This document shows positions 53,924 to 62,431 of a stretch of DNA of 64,000 nucleotides, one piece after another. The position numbers were made by a program, and so were the translations under genes. A model generated the notes under the pieces. The model was not told the origin of the DNA, ran no database searches, and saw only the letters and a list, made by a program, of their open reading frames with translations. The stretch comes from Pontibacter cellulosilyticus (GTDB lineage: Bacteria; Bacteroidota; Bacteroidia; Cytophagales; Hymenobacteraceae). The DNA lies in the NCBI RefSeq assembly GCF_014306105.1, contig NZ_JACRVF010000003.1:186001-250000 (forward strand). Reading direction: 5' to 3'. The first letter of the stretch is position 1. Every line of letters begins with the position of its first letter.

Positions 53924-55702
53924 ATGGAAACAAATGTTAAGATTTTAATTCTGGAACACGATCCTAATGATCTTGAGCTATTACTCTACGAACTGAAGAA
54001 AAGCAGCCTGAACCATACTACAGAAGTAGTTCAGACAAAACAAGAATTTGAAAAGGCTTTAGTTAGTTTCCAGCCGAACGTTATACTTTCCGATTACTCC
54101 CTTCCATCCTTCGATGGACTGTCTGCCTTTCATATAAAGCAAAGTATAATGCCTGCTACACCCTTTATCATTGTATCAGGTACGCTGGGAGAAGAAAGAG
54201 CCGTGGACCTGATTAAGCTTGGCGTAACTGACTTTGCGCTTAAAGATAAACTTTACCAGATAGCCACAAAAATACAGCGCGCTCTAAACGAGGCCGAAGA
54301 CCGTGAGAAAAAAGAAACCGCTGAGTTACAGCTAAGATTAAGAGAAGAACAACTGCAGAAGATCATGAACCTCTCCTTGGACATGATCTGCACCTTGGAC
54401 GAAAATGGCTGTTTTGTTACTGTTAATGCTGCATCTACAGATATACTAGGCTACTCACCCAGCGAGTTAATAGGCGTAAGGGCTATCTCGCTTGCTCATG
54501 AAGAAGACAGAGAAACGGCTATTGCTGATGGTATACTTTTCAGAAATGGCAAAGACCTCATAAACTATGAAAACCGGTATATACACAAAAGCGGCAGGAT
54601 TGTACACCTATCCTGGTCTGCGCGTTGGAACTTGAGTGAGAATATAGGATACTGTATTGCCAGGGATATTACAAACATTAAACAAGCCGAAGAAAAGATC
54701 AGGCAAAGCGAAAAGCGCTTCAGAACACTTATCCAAAACAGCGAAGAAGGCTTGGCACTTTTGGCAGCAGATGGTAGCATTGTTGAGAGAAGCCCAGCAG
54801 CTATCAGAATTTTGGGACTACACTCCAACGAAACATCAGGTAAGTTCAGAATAGACCTAGTTCACCCGGAGGACCTTCCGACTATTAATAATGCTTGCCA
54901 GATAGTAAATAATAATCCAAATGCTGTACTCACAGTAGAGTACCGTTTCCGTATGCCTGATGGAAGATTCAAATGGATAGAAACACACTTACATAACCAG
55001 CTACATGAGCCTGCTGTTGCAGCGGTAGTCTTGAACTTCAGGGATATTACAGAGCGTAAGCTTGCAGAACTTGCCCTGGAAAGAAGTGAGCAGAAATACC
55101 GGGACCTGTTTAACCTGAGCCCTACCCCTATGTGGCTATTCGATACGGAAACCTTACGCTTTCTGGATGTGAACGAGGCGGCGATAAAGCACTATAACTA
55201 CAGCAGAGAAGAATTTCTGTCCATAACGCTTAAAGATATTCGTCCCAAAGAGGAACTGCCCCAACTAGAGACTATCCAGCGCAACACAAAAGGTACTGGT
55301 GAGTTCTTTCAGACTATTACAAGACACACAAAAAAGAGTGGAGAAGTGATAGTAGTTGACATTAAAAACAGTGTGCTGGACTTGGATGGTAGAGAAGTTC
55401 GGTTGGTATTGGCAACAGATGTGAGCGAGCGTGTAAAGCATATACAGGCAATTGAAGAGCAAAACACAAAATTACGGGAGATTGCCTGGATGCAGTCTCA
55501 TGTGGTAAGGGCTCCGTTAGCCCGCCTGATGGGTTTAGTTAATTTACTCGACATTGCGCCAACAGGAGAAGCAAAAAATAGCCAGATACTCCATTACCTA
55601 CAGTCTTCGGCGCACGAGCTAGACGAAATAATCAGGGATATTGTAAGAAAAGCAGAACAGGTACAATGCCATACCCAATTGGCAATAACGCCTTCGGAGT
55701 AG
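53924..55702 (+). CDS. Receiver-PAS protein with a histidine dimerisation segment but no ATPase domain
   Basis: 592 residues. The receiver-like domain (about 5-122) has Asp57 (LSDYSLPSFDG). Three PAS domains follow (about 145-255, 262-385 and 390-510; AEEKIRQSEKRFRTLIQNSE, EQKYRDLFNLSPTPMWLFD). The end carries IAWMQSHVVRAPLARLMGLV, a HisKA-like helix with His526, then SSAHELDEIIRDIVRKAEQ, and the protein stops 66 residues after the His. There is no N/G1/G2 box, and none was found in other frames before the terminator. It may be a phosphotransfer acceptor or scaffold; similar shortened proteins are familiar in Bacteroidota. Confidence 0.9.
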   Translation: METNVKILILEHDPNDLELLLYELKKSSLNHTTEVVQTKQEFEKALVSFQPNVILSDYSLPSFDGLSAFHIKQSIMPATPFIIVSGTLGEERAVDLIKLGVTDFALKDKLYQIATKIQRALNEAEDREKKETAELQLRLREEQLQKIMNLSLDMICTLDENGCFVTVNAASTDILGYSPSELIGVRAISLAHEEDRETAIADGILFRNGKDLINYENRYIHKSGRIVHLSWSARWNLSENIGYCIARDITNIKQAEEKIRQSEKRFRTLIQNSEEGLALLAADGSIVERSPAAIRILGLHSNETSGKFRIDLVHPEDLPTINNACQIVNNNPNAVLTVEYRFRMPDGRFKWIETHLHNQLHEPAVAAVVLNFRDITERKLAELALERSEQKYRDLFNLSPTPMWLFDTETLRFLDVNEAAIKHYNYSREEFLSITLKDIRPKEELPQLETIQRNTKGTGEFFQTITRHTKKSGEVIVVDIKNSVLDLDGREVRLVLATDVSERVKHIQAIEEQNTKLREIAWMQSHVVRAPLARLMGLVNLLDIAPTGEAKNSQILHYLQSSAHELDEIIRDIVRKAEQVQCHTQLAITPSE

Positions 55703-55743
55703 CTAAATACAAGTATAGCACACTAAGGCACACGCCTTAAAAC

Positions 55744-55775
55744 AAAAAGCCTGCAAATTTCTTTGCAGGCTTTTT
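55744..55775 (+). terminator. Intrinsic terminator of the signalling cluster
   Basis: A perfect 14-bp inverted repeat AAAAAGCCTGCAAA / TTTGCAGGCTTTTT with a TTTC loop, 41 bp after the last stop. Confidence 0.92.
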
Positions 55776-55796
55776 AGCTCTTGGTATTTCTACCAG

Positions 55797-55881
55797 CAGA
55801 GAGTGAGGGATTCGAACCCCCGGACCTGTTACAGTCAACGGTTTTCAAGACCGCCGCGTTCGACCACTCCGCCAACTCTCT
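55797..55881 (-). tRNA. tRNA-Ser (anticodon UGA)
   Basis: Minus strand, 85 nt. The acceptor stem AGAGAGT pairs fully with ACTCTCT and the discriminator base is G, as usual for serine. The anticodon arm CGGTCTTGAAAACCG presents UGA. A long variable arm and the T loop GGTTCGAATCC are present. CCA is not encoded. It lies between the cluster terminator and the minus-strand membrane protein gene. Confidence 0.96.
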
Positions 55882-56036
55882 AACGATTTCGAGTACAAAA
55901 GTATAGTACCGCCTCGAATTATCAAAACTATACGCGAAAATTTTTCACCGGTTTGAGGCTCTAAAGTATAAACCACTGAGTTTTAAGCTGAAATTTTTAG
56001 CAATACCAACATGCTCTCACGCTGCCAACACAAAAT

Positions 56037-57005
56037 TTATACTTTGGCTGTAACATGGGTTACCCTGCCGCCGGCACGCACCAGTCGTTTAGTAACGGTG
56101 TCAATACTCACGTTTATCTCGAAACCAAGTATAAGGATCATCGAAACAAAGTCTAGCCAGATCATCAAACCAATAAGCGCCCCGATAGACCCGTAAAACT
56201 TGTTATAAGTATCAAACGCACTGATGTAGCTGGAGAAAATCATTGATACCAGGAATATCAATCCTGTAGCCACCACAGCGCCAGCCGAAAAGAAAGGCCA
56301 TTTATCCTCGATGGCCGGCACGAAATAGTATACTATAGAAGTTGCCAGCAGGAACAATAGTATAATGGCTACATACTTCAGGATTACAATTAAAGTATAC
56401 GTATAGCTTTCTGTTACCACCTCATAAAACACCAGCACATCCAGTATCCACTGTCCAAAGAAGATGGCCGCCACCGCCGTGAAAAGTATAAGCGACAACA
56501 CAACTGTTAAGGCTGTGGCAATTACCCTTTTTTTGAGATAGCTGCGCTTATAGAAAGTATGGTACTTTTTGTCAAAGGCATCCATCAGCGACATAATGCC
56601 ATTCGTTGACAGCACCAGCGCAAACAGGAAACCAAAAGACAGCAAACCACCTCTTGGCTTGTTCACAATATCTTCAATGGTAGTATAAGCTGCCGCATAC
56701 ATCTCCTCCGGCATAAAATCGCCTAGAAAATCAAGTATACTTTGGCCTAGATCCAGAGAAAGTATATTAGGAATGTATGGGATAAGCGTGAACAGGAAGA
56801 TGAGACTAGGAAATATTGCCAGCGTAAAATTAAACGCCATGTAGGAAGCACGCTTTGTAACAGAGTCGAGGCGCAACTCTCCTATCAGCACATCCACTAC
56901 ATCATACACCGAAGACTGCCCATTGTTAAAGCGCCATCGCTTTAAAAAAACGATGAATTTGCGGTACGCTCTACGGCGCTTCAGGTATTGCTGGTTAAGC
57001 CTCAT
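56037..57005 (-). CDS. YihY/virulence factor BrkB family membrane protein
   Basis: 322 residues. The basic N-terminus (RLNQQYLKRRRAYRKF) is followed by about six transmembrane helices (for example FNFTLAIFPSLIFLFTLIPY, LLFLLATSIVYYFVPAI, LIFLVSMIFSSYISAF). The family motif FYGSIGALIGLMIWLDFVSM is near the C-terminus. It is an inner membrane protein of unknown function, once misnamed RNase BN. Its start overlaps the stop of the thioesterase gene by 4 bp, so the two are coupled. Confidence 0.92.
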   Translation of the reverse strand: MRLNQQYLKRRRAYRKFIVFLKRWRFNNGQSSVYDVVDVLIGELRLDSVTKRASYMAFNFTLAIFPSLIFLFTLIPYIPNILSLDLGQSILDFLGDFMPEEMYAAAYTTIEDIVNKPRGGLLSFGFLFALVLSTNGIMSLMDAFDKKYHTFYKRSYLKKRVIATALTVVLSLILFTAVAAIFFGQWILDVLVFYEVVTESYTYTLIVILKYVAIILLFLLATSIVYYFVPAIEDKWPFFSAGAVVATGLIFLVSMIFSSYISAFDTYNKFYGSIGALIGLMIWLDFVSMILILGFEINVSIDTVTKRLVRAGGRVTHVTAKV

Positions 57006-57415
57006 GCACTAAAGTATGGGTCCAGTTTCTCATGAATCAGTTCCGGCACTGCAGTTGGCTTTCCTGTCTTCATATCTACAAAAACCATCGTAGTCTCTCC
57101 TATGTTCAAAAGCGTTTGCTCTTCGTTGTATACTTCGTACTCAAAAAGTATACGAGAGCCTTTAGGTTTATGCTTTAACAGTAGCTTTATCGTAAGCAGA
57201 TCATCATACTTGGCGGGGCGCAGGTATTTACATTTCAGCTCCAGAACAGGCATCATGGTACCGGTGGCCTCCATCTCTTTGTAGTGAATACCCAACCTTC
57301 TGAACACCTCGGTACGCGCTACTTCGTAATAAGCTCCGTAGTTGCCATAGTAAACATAACCCATCTGGTCTGTTTCGGCATAGCGCACCCGTATCTGTAC
57401 TTCTGATTCGAACAT
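57002..57415 (-). CDS. Acyl-CoA thioesterase (4HBT hotdog fold)
   Basis: 137 residues, one hotdog domain. The YbgC-type motif VRYAETDQMGYVYYGNYGAY carries the catalytic Asp of the 4-hydroxybenzoyl-CoA thioesterase family. The central helix reads EVARTEVFRRLGI, and later strands KGSRILFEYEVYNEEQTLL. It hydrolyses acyl-CoA; the chain length cannot be told. It is the upstream gene of a coupled pair with the BrkB-family gene. Confidence 0.92.
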   Translation of the reverse strand: MFESEVQIRVRYAETDQMGYVYYGNYGAYYEVARTEVFRRLGIHYKEMEATGTMMPVLELKCKYLRPAKYDDLLTIKLLLKHKPKGSRILFEYEVYNEEQTLLNIGETTMVFVDMKTGKPTAVPELIHEKLDPYFSA

Positions 57416-57444
57416 AGCTTTGTTGACAAAGGATTAATGACAAA

Positions 57445-57487
57445 AGACAAAGGACTTAAAAATTTAGATTTTTTTTGTCCTTTGTCT
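57445..57487 (-). terminator. Probable terminator of mltG
   Basis: An 11-bp inverted repeat AGACAAAGGAC / GTCCTTTGTCT with a 21-nt AT-rich loop, 24 bp beyond the mltG stop. Repeats of the form GACAAAAGACAAAGGA around it give the region a low-complexity look. Confidence 0.5.
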
Positions 57488-57510
57488 AAAAGTCTTTTGC
57501 CCAATTAATG

Positions 57511-58584
57511 TTACTTCATGATTTTACGCGCGTTAAGCGCGGCATGGAAACGGCGTGCATTTGCCTGGTGCTCTGATTCTGTTCGGGCAAAAGCATGGTA
57601 CCCGGAGAAATCCTCCTTAGCACAGAAGTAAATGTAATCGTGTTGCTCCGGGTTTAGCACTGCATCTATACTTGAAATAGTGGGCACATTGATTGGCCCC
57701 GGAGGCAGGCCTTTGTTGATGTAGGTATTGTAAGGCGACTGGTGACGCAGGTGCGCATTAAGCACACGACGGATTGTGAAATCACGCACGGCAAACACCA
57801 CAGTAGGGTCAGCCTGCAGCAGCATGTTCTTCTGTAGTCTATTCAAATAGACACCTGCCACACGTGGTTTTTCGTCATTCTTGATGGTTTCGGCCTGTAC
57901 GATAGAAGCAAGTGTGCTTACTTCTTTCTGGCTTAGCCCCAGCTGTTCTGCCTTTGCCTTGCGCTCTGCCGTCCAGAAGGTATCGTACTCCTTCTTCATG
58001 CGCTCCATTAGCTTAGGAGCAGAAGTAGTCCAGTACACCTGGTAAGTATTCGGAATAAACATACTTACAATGGTGGTGGTATCAAACCCAAGCGATGCCA
58101 GGTAGGCCTCATCATTCAGCAGGCTATCAAGTTCTTCTTCGCTGGCTTCTATTTCGTTTGCCAGTTTGGTTGCCAACTGGCTTCGCAGGCGGATATTGGC
58201 AAAGGTAAGGTCTACAGGGGTTTGCTGGCCAGAACGAAGCACGCCGATCAGTTGGCGGTTACCCCAGCCATGTTCTAATTTATAACGGCCTGGCTTCACC
58301 AGTTGGTCATAATCCATCAGCTTGGCCATAAAGCGCAGCGACAGGTGATCGATGATAGCGCCGGATGCCTCCACAGAATCCATCGCCTGCTCGTAAGTTG
58401 CATTTGTTGGAATGGTTACAAAGGTATCGCGGTCTTTTGAGTCTACGTTAGGCGTGTACACAATCTGGTACGCGTAATAAGAGAAACTCACAAACAGGAA
58501 AAGGAAAAGCACAATAAGGCTGGGCACTAATTTGCTCTTCTCTTTTCTCTTTCTTTTGGTGGTAGTATTAAAATTATCAGCCAT
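57511..58584 (-). CDS. mltG: Endolytic transglycosylase MltG
   Basis: 357 residues. A short cytoplasmic basic tail (TTKRKRKEKSK), one transmembrane helix (about 21-41), a LysM-like segment and the YceG/MltG catalytic domain. Catalytic Glu232 lies in ASIVQAETIKND. KPRVAGVYLNRLQ, LQADPTVVFA, YNTYINKGLPPGPI and the C-terminal HAFARTESEH are family landmarks. It cuts nascent glycan strands inside peptidoglycan and so limits their length. It is single-gene. Confidence 0.96.
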   Translation of the reverse strand: MADNFNTTTKRKRKEKSKLVPSLIVLFLFLFVSFSYYAYQIVYTPNVDSKDRDTFVTIPTNATYEQAMDSVEASGAIIDHLSLRFMAKLMDYDQLVKPGRYKLEHGWGNRQLIGVLRSGQQTPVDLTFANIRLRSQLATKLANEIEASEEELDSLLNDEAYLASLGFDTTTIVSMFIPNTYQVYWTTSAPKLMERMKKEYDTFWTAERKAKAEQLGLSQKEVSTLASIVQAETIKNDEKPRVAGVYLNRLQKNMLLQADPTVVFAVRDFTIRRVLNAHLRHQSPYNTYINKGLPPGPINVPTISSIDAVLNPEQHDYIYFCAKEDFSGYHAFARTESEHQANARRFHAALNARKIMK

Positions 58585-58800
58585 AGTTCATGTAAAAGGT
58601 CAGAAATCTGTTTTAGGTTCCGGGCCTCAGCGTGTTTGAGCGGCAAAAATAACACTTATGTCTCTAATAACGAATGCTCCAGCTGCCTATTAGCTCAATT
58701 TAAATTGGCAGCGATCGCTTTTACTGCGTAGCTTAGCTGAAACGCATACCTGCCTAATCAAGTATGCATACTTTATACTTTACCTCATAAACATAAAACT

Positions 58801-59427
58801 ATGGCCAACGCTATATTTCTGCAAATACACCCCGATAATCCACAAGAGCGAAAAATACAGGAGGCGGTTGAGATACTGCGGAACGGCGGCGTGATTATCT
58901 ATCCTACAGACACCATTTATGGCATTGGCTGCGACATTCACAACAATAGGGCAGTTGAGCGGGTGTGCCAGATTAAAGGCGTAAAACCTGAAAAAGTAAA
59001 CCTATCCTTTATCTGCTCCGACCTAACTCACATTTCCGACTATGCCAAAATAGACACTCCTACTTACAAAGTGATGAAGAAGGCTCTTCCCGGCCCTTTT
59101 ACATTTGTACTTAATGCCACCAGCCATGTACCTAAGTATGCCGGCGGAAAAAAGAAAACAGTAGGGATTCGTGTGCCAGACAATAGAATTGCGCTACTGC
59201 TAGTAAAAGAGCTAGGCAATCCTATTCTTTCCACCTCCATCCGCGACGAAGACGAAGTTATTGAATACAGCACCGACCCGGAGCTTATCTATGAGAAGTA
59301 CAGAAACTTGGTAGATTGTGTAATAGACGGCGGCCCGGGCAACAACAAAGCCTCTACCGTAGTGGATGTAACAAACAATTTTGAGGTGTTAAGAGAAGGC
59401 GCTGGCGATATTGAGGAGTACCTATAG
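58801..59427 (+). CDS. Sua5/YciO/YrdC family protein (YciO-type)
   Basis: 208 residues, single YrdC-like domain. The ATP/carbamate pocket reads GGVIIYPTDTIYGIGCD, then LPGPFTFVLNAT, KTVGIRVPDN and GNPILSTSI. The segment after the first helix is IKGVKPEKVNLSFICSDL. It lacks the KxR...SxN pattern of true threonylcarbamoyl-AMP synthases and resembles E. coli YciO more. It may still act in t6A tRNA modification; this branch is biochemically less certain. It is single-gene and convergent with the acyltransferase pair. Confidence 0.9.
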   Translation: MANAIFLQIHPDNPQERKIQEAVEILRNGGVIIYPTDTIYGIGCDIHNNRAVERVCQIKGVKPEKVNLSFICSDLTHISDYAKIDTPTYKVMKKALPGPFTFVLNATSHVPKYAGGKKKTVGIRVPDNRIALLLVKELGNPILSTSIRDEDEVIEYSTDPELIYEKYRNLVDCVIDGGPGNNKASTVVDVTNNFEVLREGAGDIEEYL

Positions 59428-59458
59428 GAGTTCTGAGTCGCGAGTTCTGAGTTATGAA
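59428..59458. repeat. Short direct repeat after the YciO-type gene
   Basis: GAGTTCTGAGT occurs at 59428-59438 and again at 59442-59452, followed by TATGAATT. Similar low-complexity words (GGAATTAGAAATTAG at 60488-60503, CAATTCCTAATT near 60540) lie in the next gap. No function is visible. Confidence 0.45.
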
Positions 59459-59524
59459 TTGCTTTGCCTAATATCTTTTGTTAAGAAAGCTCATTTCCAG
59501 TTTAGTTTATCTTCAACCCGTAAC

Positions 59525-60439
59525 TCAGATATTAGAAACAGCCGCTTCGCGGCTATGTTTCCAGCGTTTGTGCGTCCAGAGGTAATCGGCGGGACTGCGG
59601 CGAAGGGATGTTTCTAACTTTCTGGCAAATATTTCAGTGATCGAGGGCTTATCCGGCGCGGTTGCATCTACAGGATTTCCGTCAGATATCAACTCAAAGG
59701 TAAGCGTGTAATGGCCCCGGCTGGTACGCTTCACGTCCAGGAACAACACCGGGCAACCAAAACGAGTAGCAAGCTTTTCAGCCCCTTCGTAGAAAGGCGT
59801 ATCCTGGTGCAAGAAAGTTGTCCAGAAGGTGATTTCGCTCTTGAGTGGCGTCTGGTCCGACAGCATGGCTACTACACGCGGCTGGTGTCGGTTTGCAGCG
59901 AAGTCACGCAGGGTATCTTTCATTTTAATGAGCTTTGCTCCTAGTTGACTTCGCGTCTGCAGCATGAAAGCTTCAAAAAACGGGTTATTCAAAGGCTTAT
60001 AAATGCCATAGGCCGGAAAACCAAATTGCACCGCACCAGCTGAAAGCACCCATTCCCAGTTACAGGAGTGGGAGCCCATCGTGATAACCGTTTTGCCTTG
60101 TTGTACAAAATTATCAAGCAACTCCTGGTTTGAGAAAACGATACGGCGCTCCATTTCAGCAGCATCCATAGAGTGCAGCTTTAGGATTTCTACCACAACA
60201 TCCATAAACTGCTTGTAAAAATCTTTGGCTATCTGCTGTATCTCTGCATCGGCTGTAGCCGGAAAGGCATTGCGCAGATTTTGCAGCACTACTTTCTTCC
60301 GATAACCAATTACATAGTACACAACAAAGTATAAAAAGTTGGAGAGGATGTACAGCAGAGGCAATGGCAGCAAAGACAAGGCTTTCAGTAGCAGCCAGAG
60401 CGGGTAGTATTGCGGTGGTATTTTTATACTTTGATTCAT
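59525..60439 (-). CDS. Lipid A acyltransferase-like protein (LpxL/HtrB family), copy 1
   Basis: 304 residues from ATG 60439 (MNQSIKIPPQYY). An N-terminal hydrophobic anchor (LLKALSLLPLPLLYILSNFL) is followed by the acyltransferase motif HxxxxE in MGSHSCNWEW and then GIYKPLNNPFFE, LLSDQ-type MLSDQTPL and DYLWTHKRWK. This is the LPLAT fold that adds secondary acyl chains to lipid A at the inner membrane. It is about 58% identical to the gene 130 bp upstream, so the two are tandem paralogs on the minus strand. The last nine residues (HSREAAVSN) have no counterpart in the other copy. Confidence 0.92.
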   Translation of the reverse strand: MNQSIKIPPQYYPLWLLLKALSLLPLPLLYILSNFLYFVVYYVIGYRKKVVLQNLRNAFPATADAEIQQIAKDFYKQFMDVVVEILKLHSMDAAEMERRIVFSNQELLDNFVQQGKTVITMGSHSCNWEWVLSAGAVQFGFPAYGIYKPLNNPFFEAFMLQTRSQLGAKLIKMKDTLRDFAANRHQPRVVAMLSDQTPLKSEITFWTTFLHQDTPFYEGAEKLATRFGCPVLFLDVKRTSRGHYTLTFELISDGNPVDATAPDKPSITEIFARKLETSLRRSPADYLWTHKRWKHSREAAVSNI

Positions 60440-60569
60440 CAGCAAATAAGCAGCTGCAAATGTACAATCTATCGGTGTTAAAAATCAGGAATTAGAAATT
60501 AGTTTTACCTAACCTTAATATACAATACCCCATATTTGCAATTCCTAATTGGCCGCAGGCTGTGGCCTT

Positions 60570-61454
60570 TTATTTCCAGCGTTTGTGTGTCCAGAGGTAG
60601 TCGGCGGGGGCGCGGCGGATGGCCGCTTCTAATTTTTGAGCGAAGACTAGGGTAATAGGATAGTCTTCTGTTACCCCATCAGGGTTCGTTTTACCATCAG
60701 TAATCTGTTCAAAGGTGATTTCGTAATTACCACGACTTGTGCGTTTTAAATCGAGGAACAGAACAGGATAGCCAAATCTTAAAGAGAGTTTTTCAGCGCC
60801 AATGTAAAAAGGAGTGTTTTGATACATGAATTGTGTCCAAAAATTAAAGTTACTGTGCAGCGGAACCTGATCAGATAATAAAGCCACTACGCGCGGCACA
60901 TTTTTCTTCGCTATAAACTCGCGCAGCGTATCTTTCATCTTTATCAGGTGTGCACCCAGCCGGCTACGTGTGTGCAAAATAAACTCCTCGAAGAAAAGAT
61001 TGTTCAGAGGCTTATATACTCCCTCTACCGGGAAATTGAATGTTACGGCAGCAGCCGAAAGGCTCCACTCCCAATTAGCTACATGCGAGCCCATAATAAG
61101 TACTGGCGTACCTGCTTTAACATAATCAGACAGACACTCTGGGTTAGTAAATATTACCCTACGCAGCATCTCTGATCGGCTCATGCCACCTAAGTGCAAA
61201 ATTTCTACCATTATATCTGCAAATTGACGGTAAAATTCTTTGGCAATAACCTCAAGTTCATCTTCATTTTTTTCAGCAAAAGCCATCCGCAGATTATGGA
61301 TTACTACCTCTTTTTGATATCCCAACCTATAGTACATTAGCCAGAATAAGAAGTCTGCCAACTTGTAAAGTATAGGCAAAGGCAAAGCAGCGATGCCCTT
61401 AATCAACAGCCAAAGCGGATAATACAAAGCAGGTATTTTTATACTTCTTTTCAT
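60570..61454 (-). CDS. Lipid A acyltransferase-like protein (LpxL/HtrB family), copy 2
   Basis: 294 residues from ATG 61454 (MKRSIKIPALYY). The layout matches copy 1: hydrophobic N-terminus, HxxxxE in MGSHVANWEW, GVYKPLNNLFFEE, LLSDQVPLHS and a C-terminus at DYLWTHKRWK. It is co-directional with copy 1 and upstream of it, with a 130-bp gap containing AT-rich repeats. Two paralogs could add different secondary chains or act on different lipids (Bacteroidota also use this fold in lysophospholipid and aminolipid acylation). Which applies cannot be seen here. Confidence 0.92.
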   Translation of the reverse strand: MKRSIKIPALYYPLWLLIKGIAALPLPILYKLADFLFWLMYYRLGYQKEVVIHNLRMAFAEKNEDELEVIAKEFYRQFADIMVEILHLGGMSRSEMLRRVIFTNPECLSDYVKAGTPVLIMGSHVANWEWSLSAAAVTFNFPVEGVYKPLNNLFFEEFILHTRSRLGAHLIKMKDTLREFIAKKNVPRVVALLSDQVPLHSNFNFWTQFMYQNTPFYIGAEKLSLRFGYPVLFLDLKRTSRGNYEITFEQITDGKTNPDGVTEDYPITLVFAQKLEAAIRRAPADYLWTHKRWK

Positions 61455-61713
61455 GCACTAATAAAGCTACACAGAGGTATAACCTATAGGAACTGGAGTG
61501 AAAGTTTATTAACCCAAAATTAGTTTTATGTCAACCCGCTGATAACTAGTTTTAAATCAAGCGAAAGCAGCAACTACAGCAACATTGATTCAAAAAAGGC
61601 TTTTTCCTTCAAACAATTTAAATTATTTAGCATATATAAATGACTGCCACCAATAGAATCAGGTTTAAATTCCAAAATTTTTAAATCATACTTTAAAACT
61701 CTTAATTCCTATA

Positions 61714-62319
61714 GTGCTCCTACTTACCGAAACCTTATATAATCCGCCTGTCGCATTCTTCTACCATGCTCTTAGTTCGGAGGGTGTACTGCTAGAGGCC
61801 CATGAAAATTATGTAAAACAAAGCTACCGCAACCGATGCCACGTACTTACGGCGCAGGGTGTGCAGCCGCTGAGTGTGCCAGTGCTTAAAGGGAGCAGTA
61901 AAGACAAAACGAAAATTACCGAGATAGAGATTGACTATAGTCAGAAATGGTACAACGTGCATTGGCGAACCATACAGGCAGCTTATGGCCGTGCCCCGTA
62001 TTTTGAATTTTATAGTGACTATATAAAGGAGGTATATGAAAGGCAGCCAAAATTTTTATTCCAATTAAACATTGATTTATTACAGCTTTATTTTAAATTA
62101 CTGAAGCTGAACAAGCCACTCCGGTACACTACATTTTACAGTGAGCAGGCTCCGGAAAACGTGTTGGACTTAAGAAATAAGATTCATCCCAAAATCTATC
62201 CTGACAATTTGCACGTAAAACCCTATACACAAGTATTTGGCAAACAATTTGTACCAGAGCTAAGTATAATTGACTTGTTGTTTACCCAAGGGCCAGCATC
62301 GCTTTCATATCTGCAGTAG
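61714..62319 (+). CDS. WbqC family protein
   Basis: 201 residues from a GTG at 61714; no ATG lies in frame nearby, and homologs begin with the same LLLTETLYNPPVAFF, so GTG is the natural start. Further WbqC features are HENYVKQSYRNRC, LSVPVLKG, DYSQKWYNVHWRTIQAAYG, APYFEFY and SIIDLLFTQGP. WbqC proteins occur in polysaccharide loci and in Bacteroidota housekeeping contexts. They have no firmly established reaction. It is single-gene, 112 bp before clpC. Confidence 0.88.
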   Translation: MLLLTETLYNPPVAFFYHALSSEGVLLEAHENYVKQSYRNRCHVLTAQGVQPLSVPVLKGSSKDKTKITEIEIDYSQKWYNVHWRTIQAAYGRAPYFEFYSDYIKEVYERQPKFLFQLNIDLLQLYFKLLKLNKPLRYTTFYSEQAPENVLDLRNKIHPKIYPDNLHVKPYTQVFGKQFVPELSIIDLLFTQGPASLSYLQ

Positions 62320-62431
62320 GGGTTCGTGATTACTGAACATTAATACTGCACAGCTTGTTTAAAGGTAGCGTTCGAAGTAAGCTTCAGCCAATTAACATTT
62401 TTTGACTTTTTTAAGATTATATAAAGTATAC

